Of a stretch of DNA of 64,000 nt, positions 27,381 to 35,258 are shown piece by piece. The number at the start of each line of letters is the position of its first letter. Within the stretch, counting starts at the first letter, position 1. Under the pieces are notes generated by a model. It was not told the DNA's origin. It did no database searches and saw only the letters and a program-made list of their open reading frames with translations. Made by a program: the position numbers and the translations under genes. This DNA is from Planomonospora sp. ID67723. GTDB lineage: Bacteria; Actinomycetota; Actinomycetes; Streptosporangiales; Streptosporangiaceae. The stretch covers positions 372,001-436,000 of the forward strand of contig NZ_JABTEZ010000002.1 in NCBI RefSeq assembly GCF_015711605.1, given 5' to 3'.

Positions 27381-27398
27381 CTTGCGCATCAGCGCAAG
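27381..27398. promoter_or_regulatory. perfect 18-bp palindromic operator between ddaH and lrp
   Basis: CTTGCGC-ATCA-GCGCAAG, 7-bp perfect arms, 78 bp upstream of the ddaH start and 14 bp past the stop of the Lrp/AsnC gene. A related half, TCTGCGCAGG, lies at about 27358-27367. Spacing and symmetry fit an Lrp/AsnC-type site controlling ddaH-rocD. Confidence 0.65.
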
Positions 27399-27411
27399 GC
27401 CGTTGCCTGTT

Positions 27412-27900
27412 TCAGAGGAGGAACGGTGATTCGTTGCGCGAGGTGATCAGAGGGGCTTCGATCAGCCGGGAGAGCACGATGGAGCTCTTGGTCCGCACCA
27501 CGAACGGCTCCGCCCCGATCCGTTCGATCACCTGCTCCACGTGGCGTACGTCCGTCGCCCTGATGTGCAGCAGCGCGTCGGCCTCGCCGGTGATCGTGCA
27601 GGCCGAGACCACCTCGGGGTGGCGGGCCACGGCCACCCCGATCTCCGCCGGGGAGGTCCGGCCCGCGCAGAACAGCTCCACGTACGCCTCGGTGGTCCAG
27701 CCGAGCGCCGCGGGTTCCACCCGCGCGGTGAACCCGGTGATGGCTCCGGTCTCGCGCAACCGGTCCACCCGCCGCTTCACCGCCGACGCCGACAGGCCCA
27801 CCCGCTGCCCGATCTCCGCATAGGTGGTACGGGCGTCCTCGACGAGCGCCCCGATGATGTCTCGATCCAGCTGGTCCAACTCCACGTTGCTTTGTAACAC
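27412..27900 (-). CDS. Lrp/AsnC-family transcriptional regulator
   Basis: 162 residues. The N-terminal HTH reads LDQLDRDIIGALVEDARTT, then YAEIGQRVGLSASAVKRRVDRL, and the C-terminal RAM domain is a ferredoxin-like sheet (AYVELFCAGRTS; VSACTITGEADALLHIRATD). GTG start follows GGGGAGCT. It sits immediately upstream of ddaH-rocD on the same strand, with a palindromic operator in between, so it probably senses an amino acid (arginine, ornithine or a methylated derivative) and controls the catabolic pair. Which amino acid is not visible. Confidence 0.92.
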   Translation of the reverse strand: MLQSNVELDQLDRDIIGALVEDARTTYAEIGQRVGLSASAVKRRVDRLRETGAITGFTARVEPAALGWTTEAYVELFCAGRTSPAEIGVAVARHPEVVSACTITGEADALLHIRATDVRHVEQVIERIGAEPFVVRTKSSIVLSRLIEAPLITSRNESPFLL

Positions 27901-27928
27901 AGCTCCCCGGCGCGACGGAGAAACGAGG

Positions 27929-27957
27929 GAGGGCCGCGGCGGTGCGCCGCGGCCCTC
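27929..27957 (-). terminator. terminator of the CDP-alcohol transferase operon
   Basis: GAGGGCCGCGGCG and CGCCGCGGCCCTC form a perfect 13-bp stem with a GTG loop. Read leftward it is followed by CCTCGTTTCTCC, so it fits an end point for the operon that stops at 28012 and also lies in the lrp promoter zone. Confidence 0.6.
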
Positions 27958-28011
27958 GGAAAGGTGGTGCGGCGGGCGCAGGCGGCCCGCCGGGATCGGG
28001 TGTGACGCCCG

Positions 28012-28725
28012 TCAGGTCGGCTCGGCCTCGCCGGTCGACTGCTCCAGGACCTCCTCCGGGGAGGCTTCGAGGTCGGCTTCGGCGGAGGCCCGGGCCGTCG
28101 CCGACTCCTTGTCCAGACGGACCCAGCTCGTCACGCTCTCCACTGCGAACAGCACGCCGAGGTAGAGCGTGAGCGCGGCCAGCACCCAGGTCAGCACACC
28201 GAGCGCGGCGCCCGCACCGATGATCAGCAGCCGGAGCTCCCAGCCCAGGCCGGCCCGGAACACCCAGGCGGGCGGCCAGATGCTCTGCCGGGTCCGGTAG
28301 ACCGTGTCGTAGGTGTGGTAGCCGACCACGTAGATCAGCACGAAGAGCAGCCACTTGGGCGCCTCGGCGGCGAGGCCGACGAGGATCACGGCGAGGAACT
28401 CGGTGCCCCGGATCAGCGGCGGCACCAGCCAGTCGAGCCTGCCCAGGTGGTCGCGGGCCGCGGTGGGCAGCACCAGCGCGACCATGACCAGGGCCGGGGC
28501 GAGCAGGACCGGGCCGTCGCCGAGCATCCCGGCCACCGCCATCGCGATGATCGCCAGCAGTGCGGCGAGGGCGGCCGGCACCGGGGGCAGCCCCGGGCCC
28601 ACCTTGTCGCGGAGCGCGGTGACCAGCGGGCCGTCGTCACGGTAGGCGAGCAGGCGCGCGGTCTGCACGCGCAGCCGCTCCTCGTAAGGGTCCGGAGCAG
28701 GGGTGGCCTGCGGCTGGGTGATCAT
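28012..28725 (-). CDS. membrane protein paired with the CDP-alcohol phosphotransferase (DUF5941-like)
   Basis: 237 residues with five or six hydrophobic helices between residues 50 and 200 (AALAALLAIIAMAVAGML; VLLAPALVMVALVLPTA; FLAVILVGLAAEAPKWLLFVLIYVVGY; LLIIGAGAALGVLTWVLAAL) and an acidic cytosolic tail. The segments YHTYDTVYRTRQSIWPPAW and RDHLGRLDWLVPPLIRGTEF look conserved. In many actinomycetes a DUF5941 region of this type is fused to the C-terminus of a CDP-alcohol phosphatidyltransferase; here it is a separate gene overlapping the transferase stop by 4 bp. Probably a membrane partner in making a lipid or polyol phosphate; exact role unknown. Confidence 0.65.
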   Translation of the reverse strand: MITQPQATPAPDPYEERLRVQTARLLAYRDDGPLVTALRDKVGPGLPPVPAALAALLAIIAMAVAGMLGDGPVLLAPALVMVALVLPTAARDHLGRLDWLVPPLIRGTEFLAVILVGLAAEAPKWLLFVLIYVVGYHTYDTVYRTRQSIWPPAWVFRAGLGWELRLLIIGAGAALGVLTWVLAALTLYLGVLFAVESVTSWVRLDKESATARASAEADLEASPEEVLEQSTGEAEPT

Positions 28726-30302
28726 GCGAGCGACCTCATCAGACGTCCGGTGAGCGAGTAGGCGGCGCCGATGCCGCCCCAGATGATCAGCGTCAGGAAG
28801 GTGACGCGGGCGTCGAAGAGGGCGCCGGCGATGGCGATGACCGCGAAGCGCTCGCCGATCGGGAAGACGATCATCTTACGGGCCCAGTGCATGGTGCGGT
28901 ACTTGCCCGCCCTGCTCCACATCTTCAGCAGGCTGCGGATGGCGCCTCCGCTGCGGGCGACCTTGCGTTCCTCCAGCGCCGCGCGGAGCGGGGTGTCGGG
29001 GCTGATCGACAACGGGATGCCGGGCAGCGGCGACGGCGGCTTGCGCCGGTTGGCCGCGCCGAAGGAGAAGTCCAGCAGGTGCTTGATGGACTGCACGCCG
29101 AGCGCGACGAGCGCCAGCGTCCACACGTCTCCGACGCCCGAGACGGCCGCGCCGACCGCCAGCCCGGCGAAGACCACGTACTCCTTGAACCGGTCGAAGG
29201 TGGCGTCCAGCCAGGCGCCGAGCACGCCGAACTTGCGGGCGTAGCGCGCGACCTGGCCGTCCACGCAGTCGAAGACGAACGCGAAGTAGATCAGGATGCC
29301 GCCCGCGACCATCCCGGCGCGCTCGCCGGTGGCGAAGCACGCCGCGGACGCCACGCCCAGGGCGATCGAGATCAGCGTGACCTGGTTGGGCGTGAGCCCG
29401 CGCCGGGCCGCCCAGCGGGCGATGAAGCGCGAGTAGGTGCTGACGAAATAGGTGGTGAAGAAGCCGTCGGCGCCCTTGACCGCGTTGTTCAGCCGGGCCC
29501 GGTCCTCGTCGAAGCCGGACATCTCCGCGACGAGCTGGTCGGCCTCGGCCTGCGTGGTCACCCGGCGGTAGAACAGGTCGCGGCGGCCGCGGATGCCGAC
29601 CGAGACGCCGCGCCGCACCAGGCCGAGGACCAGGAGCTGAACCAGGTCGTCCTCGGGACCGAACAGGTGGGCCATGTCGGCGAGCTCGCGGGCGGCCTCG
29701 GCGAGCGTCGGCGCGTGCCTCACGTTCAGGTACAGCGGGCCGAGCAGGACGGCGTTGGGCCGGGTCACCGCGTGGTAGGCCGAGCCGACCGAGATCACCC
29801 GGGACTTGGCGGCGCGCACCCGGACCGGGAGGCCCTCCAGGGTGCGGTCGCCGATCTCGGGCTGGGCCTCCTCGATGGGGACGTCCGGGACGATGGCGTC
29901 GCCGTTCTCGTCCTCCTCTCGGGGCTCCTTGGTGATCAGCGCGAGCGCGCCGCGCTTCGACTTGGTGATCTGGTAGATCAGCTCGTCGTGGATCAGCGAG
30001 TTGGCCGGGAGGATCAGCAGGTTGTCCGTGGCGCGCTCGGCGGCCTCGGCCACCGCGCGCAGGTCCGCCGCGAGATCGGAGGTCTCCACGAGCGTGCCCG
30101 GGAATCCCCGGTAGGCGGCGGCGTCGTCCTTTCGGGCGATCGTCACCGGCGCCGGGTCGAGCGAGGCGAGCTGGCCGTGCAGCCTGCCGACCACCGTGGG
30201 GCAGCCGGGAAGTGCGGGCAGAGTCAGCGCGGTGGGCGGCGCGAACTGGCCGGAAACGGCATCAGGGCCGGGTGATGAACCCAGCAGGACCACGCGGGGC
30301 AT
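28722..30302 (-). CDS. CDP-alcohol phosphatidyltransferase-family protein with N-terminal domain
   Basis: 526 residues. The C-terminal half has the CDP-OH-P active-site signature with its Asp cluster: DCVDGQVARYARKFGVLG, then AWLDATFDRFKEY, giving DGxxAR...GxxxDxxxD, among several transmembrane helices. The N-terminal 270 residues are soluble and alpha/beta (LPANSLIHDELIYQITKSK, VISVGSAYHAVTRPNAVLLG), resembling a degenerate sugar/polyol-phosphate nucleotidyltransferase, as in bifunctional inositol-phosphate transferases; no intact Gly-rich nucleotide loop is seen. It probably transfers a CDP-activated alcohol to a phosphate acceptor in the membrane. ATG at 30302 has AAAGGG upstream; earlier in-frame starts run into Thr/Ser-rich noise. 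Confidence 0.8.
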   Translation of the reverse strand: MPRVVLLGSSPGPDAVSGQFAPPTALTLPALPGCPTVVGRLHGQLASLDPAPVTIARKDDAAAYRGFPGTLVETSDLAADLRAVAEAAERATDNLLILPANSLIHDELIYQITKSKRGALALITKEPREEDENGDAIVPDVPIEEAQPEIGDRTLEGLPVRVRAAKSRVISVGSAYHAVTRPNAVLLGPLYLNVRHAPTLAEAARELADMAHLFGPEDDLVQLLVLGLVRRGVSVGIRGRRDLFYRRVTTQAEADQLVAEMSGFDEDRARLNNAVKGADGFFTTYFVSTYSRFIARWAARRGLTPNQVTLISIALGVASAACFATGERAGMVAGGILIYFAFVFDCVDGQVARYARKFGVLGAWLDATFDRFKEYVVFAGLAVGAAVSGVGDVWTLALVALGVQSIKHLLDFSFGAANRRKPPSPLPGIPLSISPDTPLRAALEERKVARSGGAIRSLLKMWSRAGKYRTMHWARKMIVFPIGERFAVIAIAGALFDARVTFLTLIIWGGIGAAYSLTGRLMRSLA

Positions 30303-30455
30303 GGCACCCTTTCGTGCGGGGGTGGATCCGGGTTGAACATGGCGGGGATGGCGCCAGAGGTCAAAGTTTAGTGAGTTCCAGGTGAACAGCACGCATCCGT
30401 GACGGTTCCGTGCCGCCGGACCGCGCTTGGATGCCTTCCACAGGGGACCTCGGAC

Positions 30456-30461
30456 TAAACT
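30456..30461 (+). promoter_or_regulatory. -10 element of a near-leaderless recO transcript
   Basis: TAAACT, with the recO GTG beginning 8 nt after its last base, so transcription would start at or one base before the start codon. No good -35 at 16-19 bp spacing. Confidence 0.5.
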
Positions 30462-30468
30462 GGGGAAA

Positions 30469-31206
30469 GTGAGTCTGTACCGTGACGAGGGCGTCGTCTT
30501 GCGCACCCACAAGCTGGGGGAGGCCGACCGCATCGTCACCGTCCTGACGAAGCGGACCGGCAAGATCCGCGGCGTCGCCAAGGGCGTGCGGCGGACCACC
30601 TCCCGCTTCGGCGCCCGGCTGGAGCCGTTCACCCACGTCGACCTGCAGCTGCACGTCGGCCGCACGCTGGACGTGGTCACCCAGGCCGAGACCATCCGCC
30701 CGTACGGCGAGGCGCTCGTGACCGACTACCCGCGCTACACGGCGGGCAGCGCCATGCTGGAGACCGCCGACCGGCTGATCGCGGGGGAGAAGGAGCCCGC
30801 GCTCCGCCAGTTCCTGCTCCTCGTCGGCGGCCTGCGCGCCCTGGCCGCCGCCGAACACGAGGCCAGGCTGGTGCTCGACGCCTACTTCCTGCGCTCGCTG
30901 GCCGTGGCCGGATACGCCCCCGCACTGGAGGTGTGCGCGCGGTGCGAGGCCGCGGCGGTGCGGGCGTTCGCCATCGTGGCGGGCGGCGTGGTCTGCGGCA
31001 ACTGCCGTCCCGCCGGCGCCGCCGTACCCGAGGGGGAGACCCTCGCGCTGATGCTGGCGCTGCTGAAGGGCGACTGGCCCGCCGCCGACGCCTCGCTCGC
31101 CCGGCACCGCACCGAGTGCAGCGGCCTGGTCGCCGCCTACCTGCAGTGGCATCTGGAACACGGCATACGCTCTCTCCGACACGTAGAAAGGGAGCCCGCC
31201 ACGTGA
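30469..31206 (+). CDS. recO: DNA repair protein RecO
   Basis: 245 residues. N-terminal OB fold ([41 protein letters not shown]) and a helical C-terminal domain with a zinc site, CARC...CGNC ([20 protein letters not shown]). RecO loads RecA onto SSB-coated single-stranded DNA and anneals strands, working with RecF and RecR. GTG at 30469 chosen because the OB fold starts there and the -10 TAAACT sits just upstream. It overlaps uppS by 4 bp (GTGA), the order conserved in mycobacteria. Confidence 0.95.
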   Translation: MSLYRDEGVVLRTHKLGEADRIVTVLTKRTGKIRGVAKGVRRTTSRFGARLEPFTHVDLQLHVGRTLDVVTQAETIRPYGEALVTDYPRYTAGSAMLETADRLIAGEKEPALRQFLLLVGGLRALAAAEHEARLVLDAYFLRSLAVAGYAPALEVCARCEAAAVRAFAIVAGGVVCGNCRPAGAAVPEGETLALMLALLKGDWPAADASLARHRTECSGLVAAYLQWHLEHGIRSLRHVEREPAT

Positions 31207-31979
31207 ACGTCCGCCCGCCCACTCCGCACCCCTCCGGCGCCACCCCGCCGCCGATCCCGCGTGACCTCGTGCCCCGGCACGTGGCGATCGTGATGGACGG
31301 CAACGGCCGGTGGGCCAAGCAGCGCGGCCTGCCGCGCACCGAAGGGCACAAGGCGGGCGAGTCCTCCCTCTTCGACGTGATCGAGGGCGCGATCGAGCTG
31401 GGCATCCCCTACCTGTCGGCCTACGCCTTCTCCACCGAGAACTGGAAGCGCTCCCCCGACGAGGTCCGCTTCCTGATGGGGTTCAACCGCGACGTCATCC
31501 GCCGCCGTCGCGACCAGCTGCACGCGATGGGCGTGCGGGTCCGCTGGGCCGGCCGGCCGGGCCGGCTGTGGAAGAGCGTCATCTCCGAGCTCCAGGACGC
31601 CGAGCGGATGACCGAGGGCAACTCCACGCTGACCCTGCAGTTCTGCGTCAACTACGGAGGCCGCGCCGAGATCGTCGACGCCGCGCTCAAGCTGGCCGAG
31701 GACATCGCCGCCGGACGGGTCAAGCCGGGCCGGGTCAAGGAGGAGACCTTCGCCCGCTATCTGGACGAGCCGCAGATCCCCGACGTGGACCTGTTCGTGC
31801 GCTCCTCGGGCGAGCAGCGCACCTCCAACTTCCTGATCTGGCAGACGGCCTACGCCGAGATGGTCTTCCTCAACCGGCTCTGGCCCGATTTCGACCGCCG
31901 CGACCTGTGGGAGGCGTGCGAGACCTACGCCAAGCGCGACCGGCGCTACGGCGGGGCCGTTCCCAACCAGGCCGGGTAG
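31203..31979 (+). CDS. uppS: isoprenyl transferase (undecaprenyl/decaprenyl diphosphate synthase)
   Basis: 258 residues. cis-Prenyltransferase making the C50-C55 lipid carrier for cell wall synthesis. Seen: [20 protein letters not shown] with the catalytic Asp, [35 protein letters not shown], and the IPP-binding [25 protein letters not shown]. Start GTG overlaps the recO stop (GTGA), with GGGAGC upstream. In mycobacteria the homologue after recO is Rv2361c, the long-chain decaprenyl diphosphate synthase, so this one may have the same chain length. Confidence 0.95.
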   Translation: MNVRPPTPHPSGATPPPIPRDLVPRHVAIVMDGNGRWAKQRGLPRTEGHKAGESSLFDVIEGAIELGIPYLSAYAFSTENWKRSPDEVRFLMGFNRDVIRRRRDQLHAMGVRVRWAGRPGRLWKSVISELQDAERMTEGNSTLTLQFCVNYGGRAEIVDAALKLAEDIAAGRVKPGRVKEETFARYLDEPQIPDVDLFVRSSGEQRTSNFLIWQTAYAEMVFLNRLWPDFDRRDLWEACETYAKRDRRYGGAVPNQAG

Positions 31980-32065
31980 GTCCTTCGGCGGACTTCCGTC
32001 CCAGGTCACCGCCTTGTGGCGATCCCCTCCGCGGTGCGAGACTGAAACTGACGAGGGGGGACGTC

Positions 32066-32425
32066 ATGATCGAAGTGAAGAGCATCGACAAGCCGGACGA
32101 GCGCCGGGACTTCCCGAAGGGGCACCTGGAGGTGTGCAACCTGACGGGGCTGAGTTTCGGCGTCGCCACGTTCGAGCCCGGATGGCGCTGGTCGGAGTCG
32201 GTCAAGCAGATCGCCGGCACCGACTCGTGCGAGGTCCACCACAACGGGTTCGTCGTGCAGGGCAGGCTCCGCATCCGGATGGACGACGGCGCGGAGGCGG
32301 AGGTCGGTCCGGGAGATGCCTTCGTCTGCACGCCCGGGCACGACGCCTGGGTCGTCGGCGAGGAGCAGGCCGTGATCTACGACTTCGCGGGCGGCGCCGA
32401 CGAGTACGCCAAGCCCAAGGCCTAG
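32066..32425 (+). CDS. cupin-domain protein
   Basis: 119 residues, one conserved beta-barrel. G-x-E-x-x-H-type ligands are visible as SCEVHHNGFVVQGRLRIRMDDG, and a second motif PGDAFVCTPGHDAWVVG provides a further His. FEPGWRWSESVKQIAGTDSCEVHH is typical of a single-domain cupin group of unknown function common in actinomycetes. ATG follows GAGGGGGG. It sits 86 bp after uppS but is probably expressed separately. Role unknown; metal-dependent binding or oxidation of a small molecule is possible. Confidence 0.8.
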   Translation: MIEVKSIDKPDERRDFPKGHLEVCNLTGLSFGVATFEPGWRWSESVKQIAGTDSCEVHHNGFVVQGRLRIRMDDGAEAEVGPGDAFVCTPGHDAWVVGEEQAVIYDFAGGADEYAKPKA

Positions 32426-32439
32426 CCGGAGGGCCGCGA

Positions 32440-32467
32440 CCCCGCCAGGCGAGCCCGCCCGGCGGGG
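32440..32467. terminator. bidirectional terminator hairpin
   Basis: CCCCGCC (32440-32446) pairs with GGCGGGG (32461-32467) around a 14-nt loop, between the convergent cupin and CGNR genes. Confidence 0.5.
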
Positions 32468-32491
32468 TTCACGTGCGGCCCGCCACGCGTC

Positions 32492-33040
32492 TCAGGCGCG
32501 GCGGCGGGCGCGGTAGGCGGCCACGTGCATGCGGTTGCCGCAGGTACGGCTGTCGCAGTAGACCCGGGAGCGGTTGCGGGACTCGTCGACGAAGACGCGC
32601 TCGCAGTCGGGCGCCGAGCAGGTGCGCAGGCGCTCCCACTCGCCCTCGACGAGCAGGTGGGCCAGGGCCACGCCGAGATCGGCCGAGAGGTGCTCGCCGA
32701 GGGAGGCGCCCGGCGCGAAGTAGTGCATGTGCAGGGGATGGCCGTCGTGCTCGGTCAGGCGCGCGGTGATGCGGGTCCCGCTCAGCAGGGTGTTCAGCCG
32801 GATGACCGCGGTGGCCTGGTCGGGGGCGGTGAAGACCTTGTGGAAGGCTTCACGCAGGGCGCGCACCTGGGTCAGGTCGGCGGCGCCGAGTTCCCCGACG
32901 CCGCTCACCTGCCACCGTTCCACGAACTCGCCGAGTCCGGCCAGGTCGCCCAGCCCTTCTTCGCCTCCGGTCGCGGGGGAGGTGTTGACCAGGTCGACGG
33001 CGGTGGCGAGTGAGTGCACCATGTCATGTCCGAATGGCAT
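32492..33040 (-). CDS. CGNR zinc-finger regulator (ABATE domain)
   Basis: 182 residues. N-terminal ABATE-type domain (LVNTSPATGGEEGLGDLAGLGEFVE) likely to bind a ligand, and C-terminal CGNR zinc finger: TCSAPDCERVFVDESRNRSR followed by VYCDSRTCGNRMHVAAYRARRR, four Cys plus the basic tail that contacts DNA. Start ATG has AGGAG upstream. Such proteins are stress-related transcriptional regulators in actinomycetes. Single gene; target unknown. Confidence 0.9.
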   Translation of the reverse strand: MPFGHDMVHSLATAVDLVNTSPATGGEEGLGDLAGLGEFVERWQVSGVGELGAADLTQVRALREAFHKVFTAPDQATAVIRLNTLLSGTRITARLTEHDGHPLHMHYFAPGASLGEHLSADLGVALAHLLVEGEWERLRTCSAPDCERVFVDESRNRSRVYCDSRTCGNRMHVAAYRARRRA

Positions 33041-33207
33041 GTTGACTCCTGTCGTATGCGGTTGCGGGTGTGGCTGCGCGCGTACGGCGGCTCGCCGTCC
33101 CGGAAGCGTATCTCTCCGCAGCCTCTCAGGAGTTCGCCGTGACCGGACATGGCCGTATCGGTCCCGTCACTGTCTGCGGTCCGGCGCGGTCGGCCCCGCC
33201 GGACCGG

Positions 33208-33594
33208 TCAGCCTGCCTTCGCCGCCGAGCAGGCCGAGCAGGTGCCGAAGACCTCGACCGTGTGGGTGATCTCGGTGAAGCCGTGCTCGGTGCCGACCGC
33301 CTCGGCCCAGCGCTCCACCGCGGGCCCGGCCACCTCCACGGTCCGCCCGCAACGGCGGCAGACCAGATGGTGGTGATGGTGCACGCTGGCGCACGCCCGG
33401 TAGACCGACTCGCCGTCGTCGGTGCGCAGCACGTCCACCTGACCGCTGTCGACCAGTGTCTGGAGAGCCCGGTAGACCGTGGTCAAGCCGATCTTGGCGC
33501 CTTCGGCGCGCATCTCGGCGTAGACGTCCTGCGCGCTGCGGAAGCCCTCGCTCTGGCGAAGGATCTCATGGACGGCATTGCGTCTGTTGCTCAT
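33208..33594 (-). CDS. zur: zinc uptake regulator Zur (Fur family)
   Basis: 128 residues. HTH: FRSAQDVYAEMRAEGAKIGLTTVYRALQ; metal-binding region: ASVHHHHHLVCRRCG and the C-terminal CSACSAAKAG, giving the two CxxC pairs of the structural zinc and His ligands of the sensory site. It is the last gene of znuA-znuC-znuB-zur, overlapping znuB by 4 bp, and a Zur box lies before znuA, so it represses its own operon when zinc is plentiful. The homologue in mycobacteria (FurB/Zur) lies next to glyS as well. Confidence 0.93.
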   Translation of the reverse strand: MSNRRNAVHEILRQSEGFRSAQDVYAEMRAEGAKIGLTTVYRALQTLVDSGQVDVLRTDDGESVYRACASVHHHHHLVCRRCGRTVEVAGPAVERWAEAVGTEHGFTEITHTVEVFGTCSACSAAKAG

Positions 33595-34424
33595 GGCTGG
33601 GACTCCTGGGATCGACTTCGGCGTACGAATCTACCGAGCCCGAGGGCCAGGACGAACCCTCCCAGTGCGACGAGTACGATGAGGGCGCCCGGCGGCACCT
33701 CGACGTAGAACGACGAGGCGAGCCCGCCCACCGTGGCGGTCATCCCGAAGAGCATGGCCAGGAGCATCGTGCTCCGGAAGCCCCGGGTGAGCTGCTGGCC
33801 GGTCGCCACCGGGACCACCATCAAGGCGCTGACCAGCAGCAGCCCCACCACCCGCATGGCGATGACCACGGTCAGCGCGGCGGTGACCGCGATCAGCAGG
33901 CTGAGCAGGCGGACCGGCAGCCCGGCGGCCCTGGCGACCTCCTCGTCCTGGCAGAGCACGAACAGCTCCCGGCCGAAGACGGCCACCACGCCGAGCACGG
34001 CCACCGCGAGCAGGGCGATCACCTGCACGTCCTGGACCGTGACGCTGCTGATCGAACCGAACAGGTAGGACATGAGAGTGGCGTTGCTGCCGCCGGGGGC
34101 GAGCGAGATGAGCAGCACGCCGCCGGCGATGCCGCCGTAGAACAGCAGCGCGAGCGCCACGTCGCCGCTGGTCCTGCCTCGCGCGCGGACCAGCTCGATG
34201 GCGACGGCGCCGAGCACCGCGACCACCACGGCGGTCAGCACGGGGGCGGTGCCGGTAAGGAAGCCGAGCGCCACACCGGTCAGTGCGACGTGCCCGATGC
34301 CGTCGCCCAGCAGGGCCAGGCGGCGCTGCACGATGAAGGTGCCGATGGCCGGGGCGGCCAGGCCGACGAGGAACGCGGCGATCAGCGCCCGCTGCATGAA
34401 GTCGTACCGGAGAAGGTCGATCAT
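33591..34424 (-). CDS. znuB: zinc ABC transporter permease
   Basis: 277 residues, about eight transmembrane helices of the ABC-3 family: FMQRALIAAFLVGLAAPAIG and FIVQRRLALLGDGIGHVALTG (the conserved coupling region), VGLLLVSALMVVPVATGQQL near the C-terminus. ATG at 34424 has GGAGG seven bases upstream; the frame extends further but overlaps znuC. Moves zinc across the membrane with the ZnuC ATPase. Stop overlaps the zur start by 4 bp. Confidence 0.93.
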   Translation of the reverse strand: MIDLLRYDFMQRALIAAFLVGLAAPAIGTFIVQRRLALLGDGIGHVALTGVALGFLTGTAPVLTAVVVAVLGAVAIELVRARGRTSGDVALALLFYGGIAGGVLLISLAPGGSNATLMSYLFGSISSVTVQDVQVIALLAVAVLGVVAVFGRELFVLCQDEEVARAAGLPVRLLSLLIAVTAALTVVIAMRVVGLLLVSALMVVPVATGQQLTRGFRSTMLLAMLFGMTATVGGLASSFYVEVPPGALIVLVALGGFVLALGLGRFVRRSRSQESQP

Positions 34425-34470
34425 CGGGTCGCCTCCGGGGCGGGCGTGCGAAGGCCCGGGGTGCGGGCGG

Positions 34471-35250
34471 TCACGATGTGGGTCTCCAGTCGAGCGGGCC
34501 CGCGGGCCGCTCCTCGGCATGCGGGTGCACATGGTCGTGGCCGGGCAGCGCGTGCGCGCCGACCGCCTTGGGCGGGGGGCCGTCGTGGCAGACGCAGCCG
34601 TCCCGCAGCACCACGGCCCGGGTGACCAGCGGCTCCAGCGGGCCGAGCTCGTGGGCGACCAGGACGACCGTCCTGCCCTGCTCGACGAGGCCGGACAGGG
34701 TGTCGGCCAGCAGTTGCTGGCTGGCGGCGTCGACGCCCGCCGTCGGCTCGTCCATGACGAAGGTGTCGGGTTCGCCGGCGAGGGCGCGGGCGATCAGCAC
34801 CCGCTGCTGCTGCCCGCCGGACAGGGCCTGGACAGGGTCCCCGGCTCGGTCCGCCAGGCCGACCGCCTCCAGCGCGCGTGCGGTCGCGGCGGCGTCGGCC
34901 GCGCTGGTCGGGCGGAACCGGCTCTGCCTGGAGATCCGCCCGGAGGCGACGACCTCGCGGATCGTGGCCGGCACGCCGCCGCCCACCGAGAGCCGCTGGG
35001 GCACGTAGCCGATCCGCCACCACTCGCGGAAACGCGCGGGCGGCTTGCCGTACAGGAGGGTGGAGCCTCCGGACAGGGGGGCCAGGCCGAGCAGGGCGCG
35101 GACGAGAGTGGACTTGCCCGACCCGTTCGCGCCGAGCACCGCCACCACCTCTCCGGAACGGACGGTCAGGTCGATGCCGCGCAGCACCGGGCGGCGGTCC
35201 AGGCTGACCTGGCCGCCGCTCATGGTGAAGGCTTCTTCTCTCGCTGTCAC
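34471..35250 (-). CDS. znuC: zinc ABC transporter ATP-binding protein
   Basis: 259 residues. Walker A GANGSGKST, Q-loop YVPQRLS, signature LSGGQQQRV, Walker B TFVMDEPTAGVD and switch His in VLVAHELG. The C-terminal tail is His-rich (HALPGHDHVHPHAEE), which may bind zinc and modulate the transporter. Eight bp after znuA and 46 bp before znuB. An internal ATG at 35223 is an alternative start closer to the ATPase fold. Confidence 0.93.
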   Translation of the reverse strand: MTAREEAFTMSGGQVSLDRRPVLRGIDLTVRSGEVVAVLGANGSGKSTLVRALLGLAPLSGGSTLLYGKPPARFREWWRIGYVPQRLSVGGGVPATIREVVASGRISRQSRFRPTSAADAAATARALEAVGLADRAGDPVQALSGGQQQRVLIARALAGEPDTFVMDEPTAGVDAASQQLLADTLSGLVEQGRTVVLVAHELGPLEPLVTRAVVLRDGCVCHDGPPPKAVGAHALPGHDHVHPHAEERPAGPLDWRPTS

Positions 35251-35258
35251 AGGTGCCT

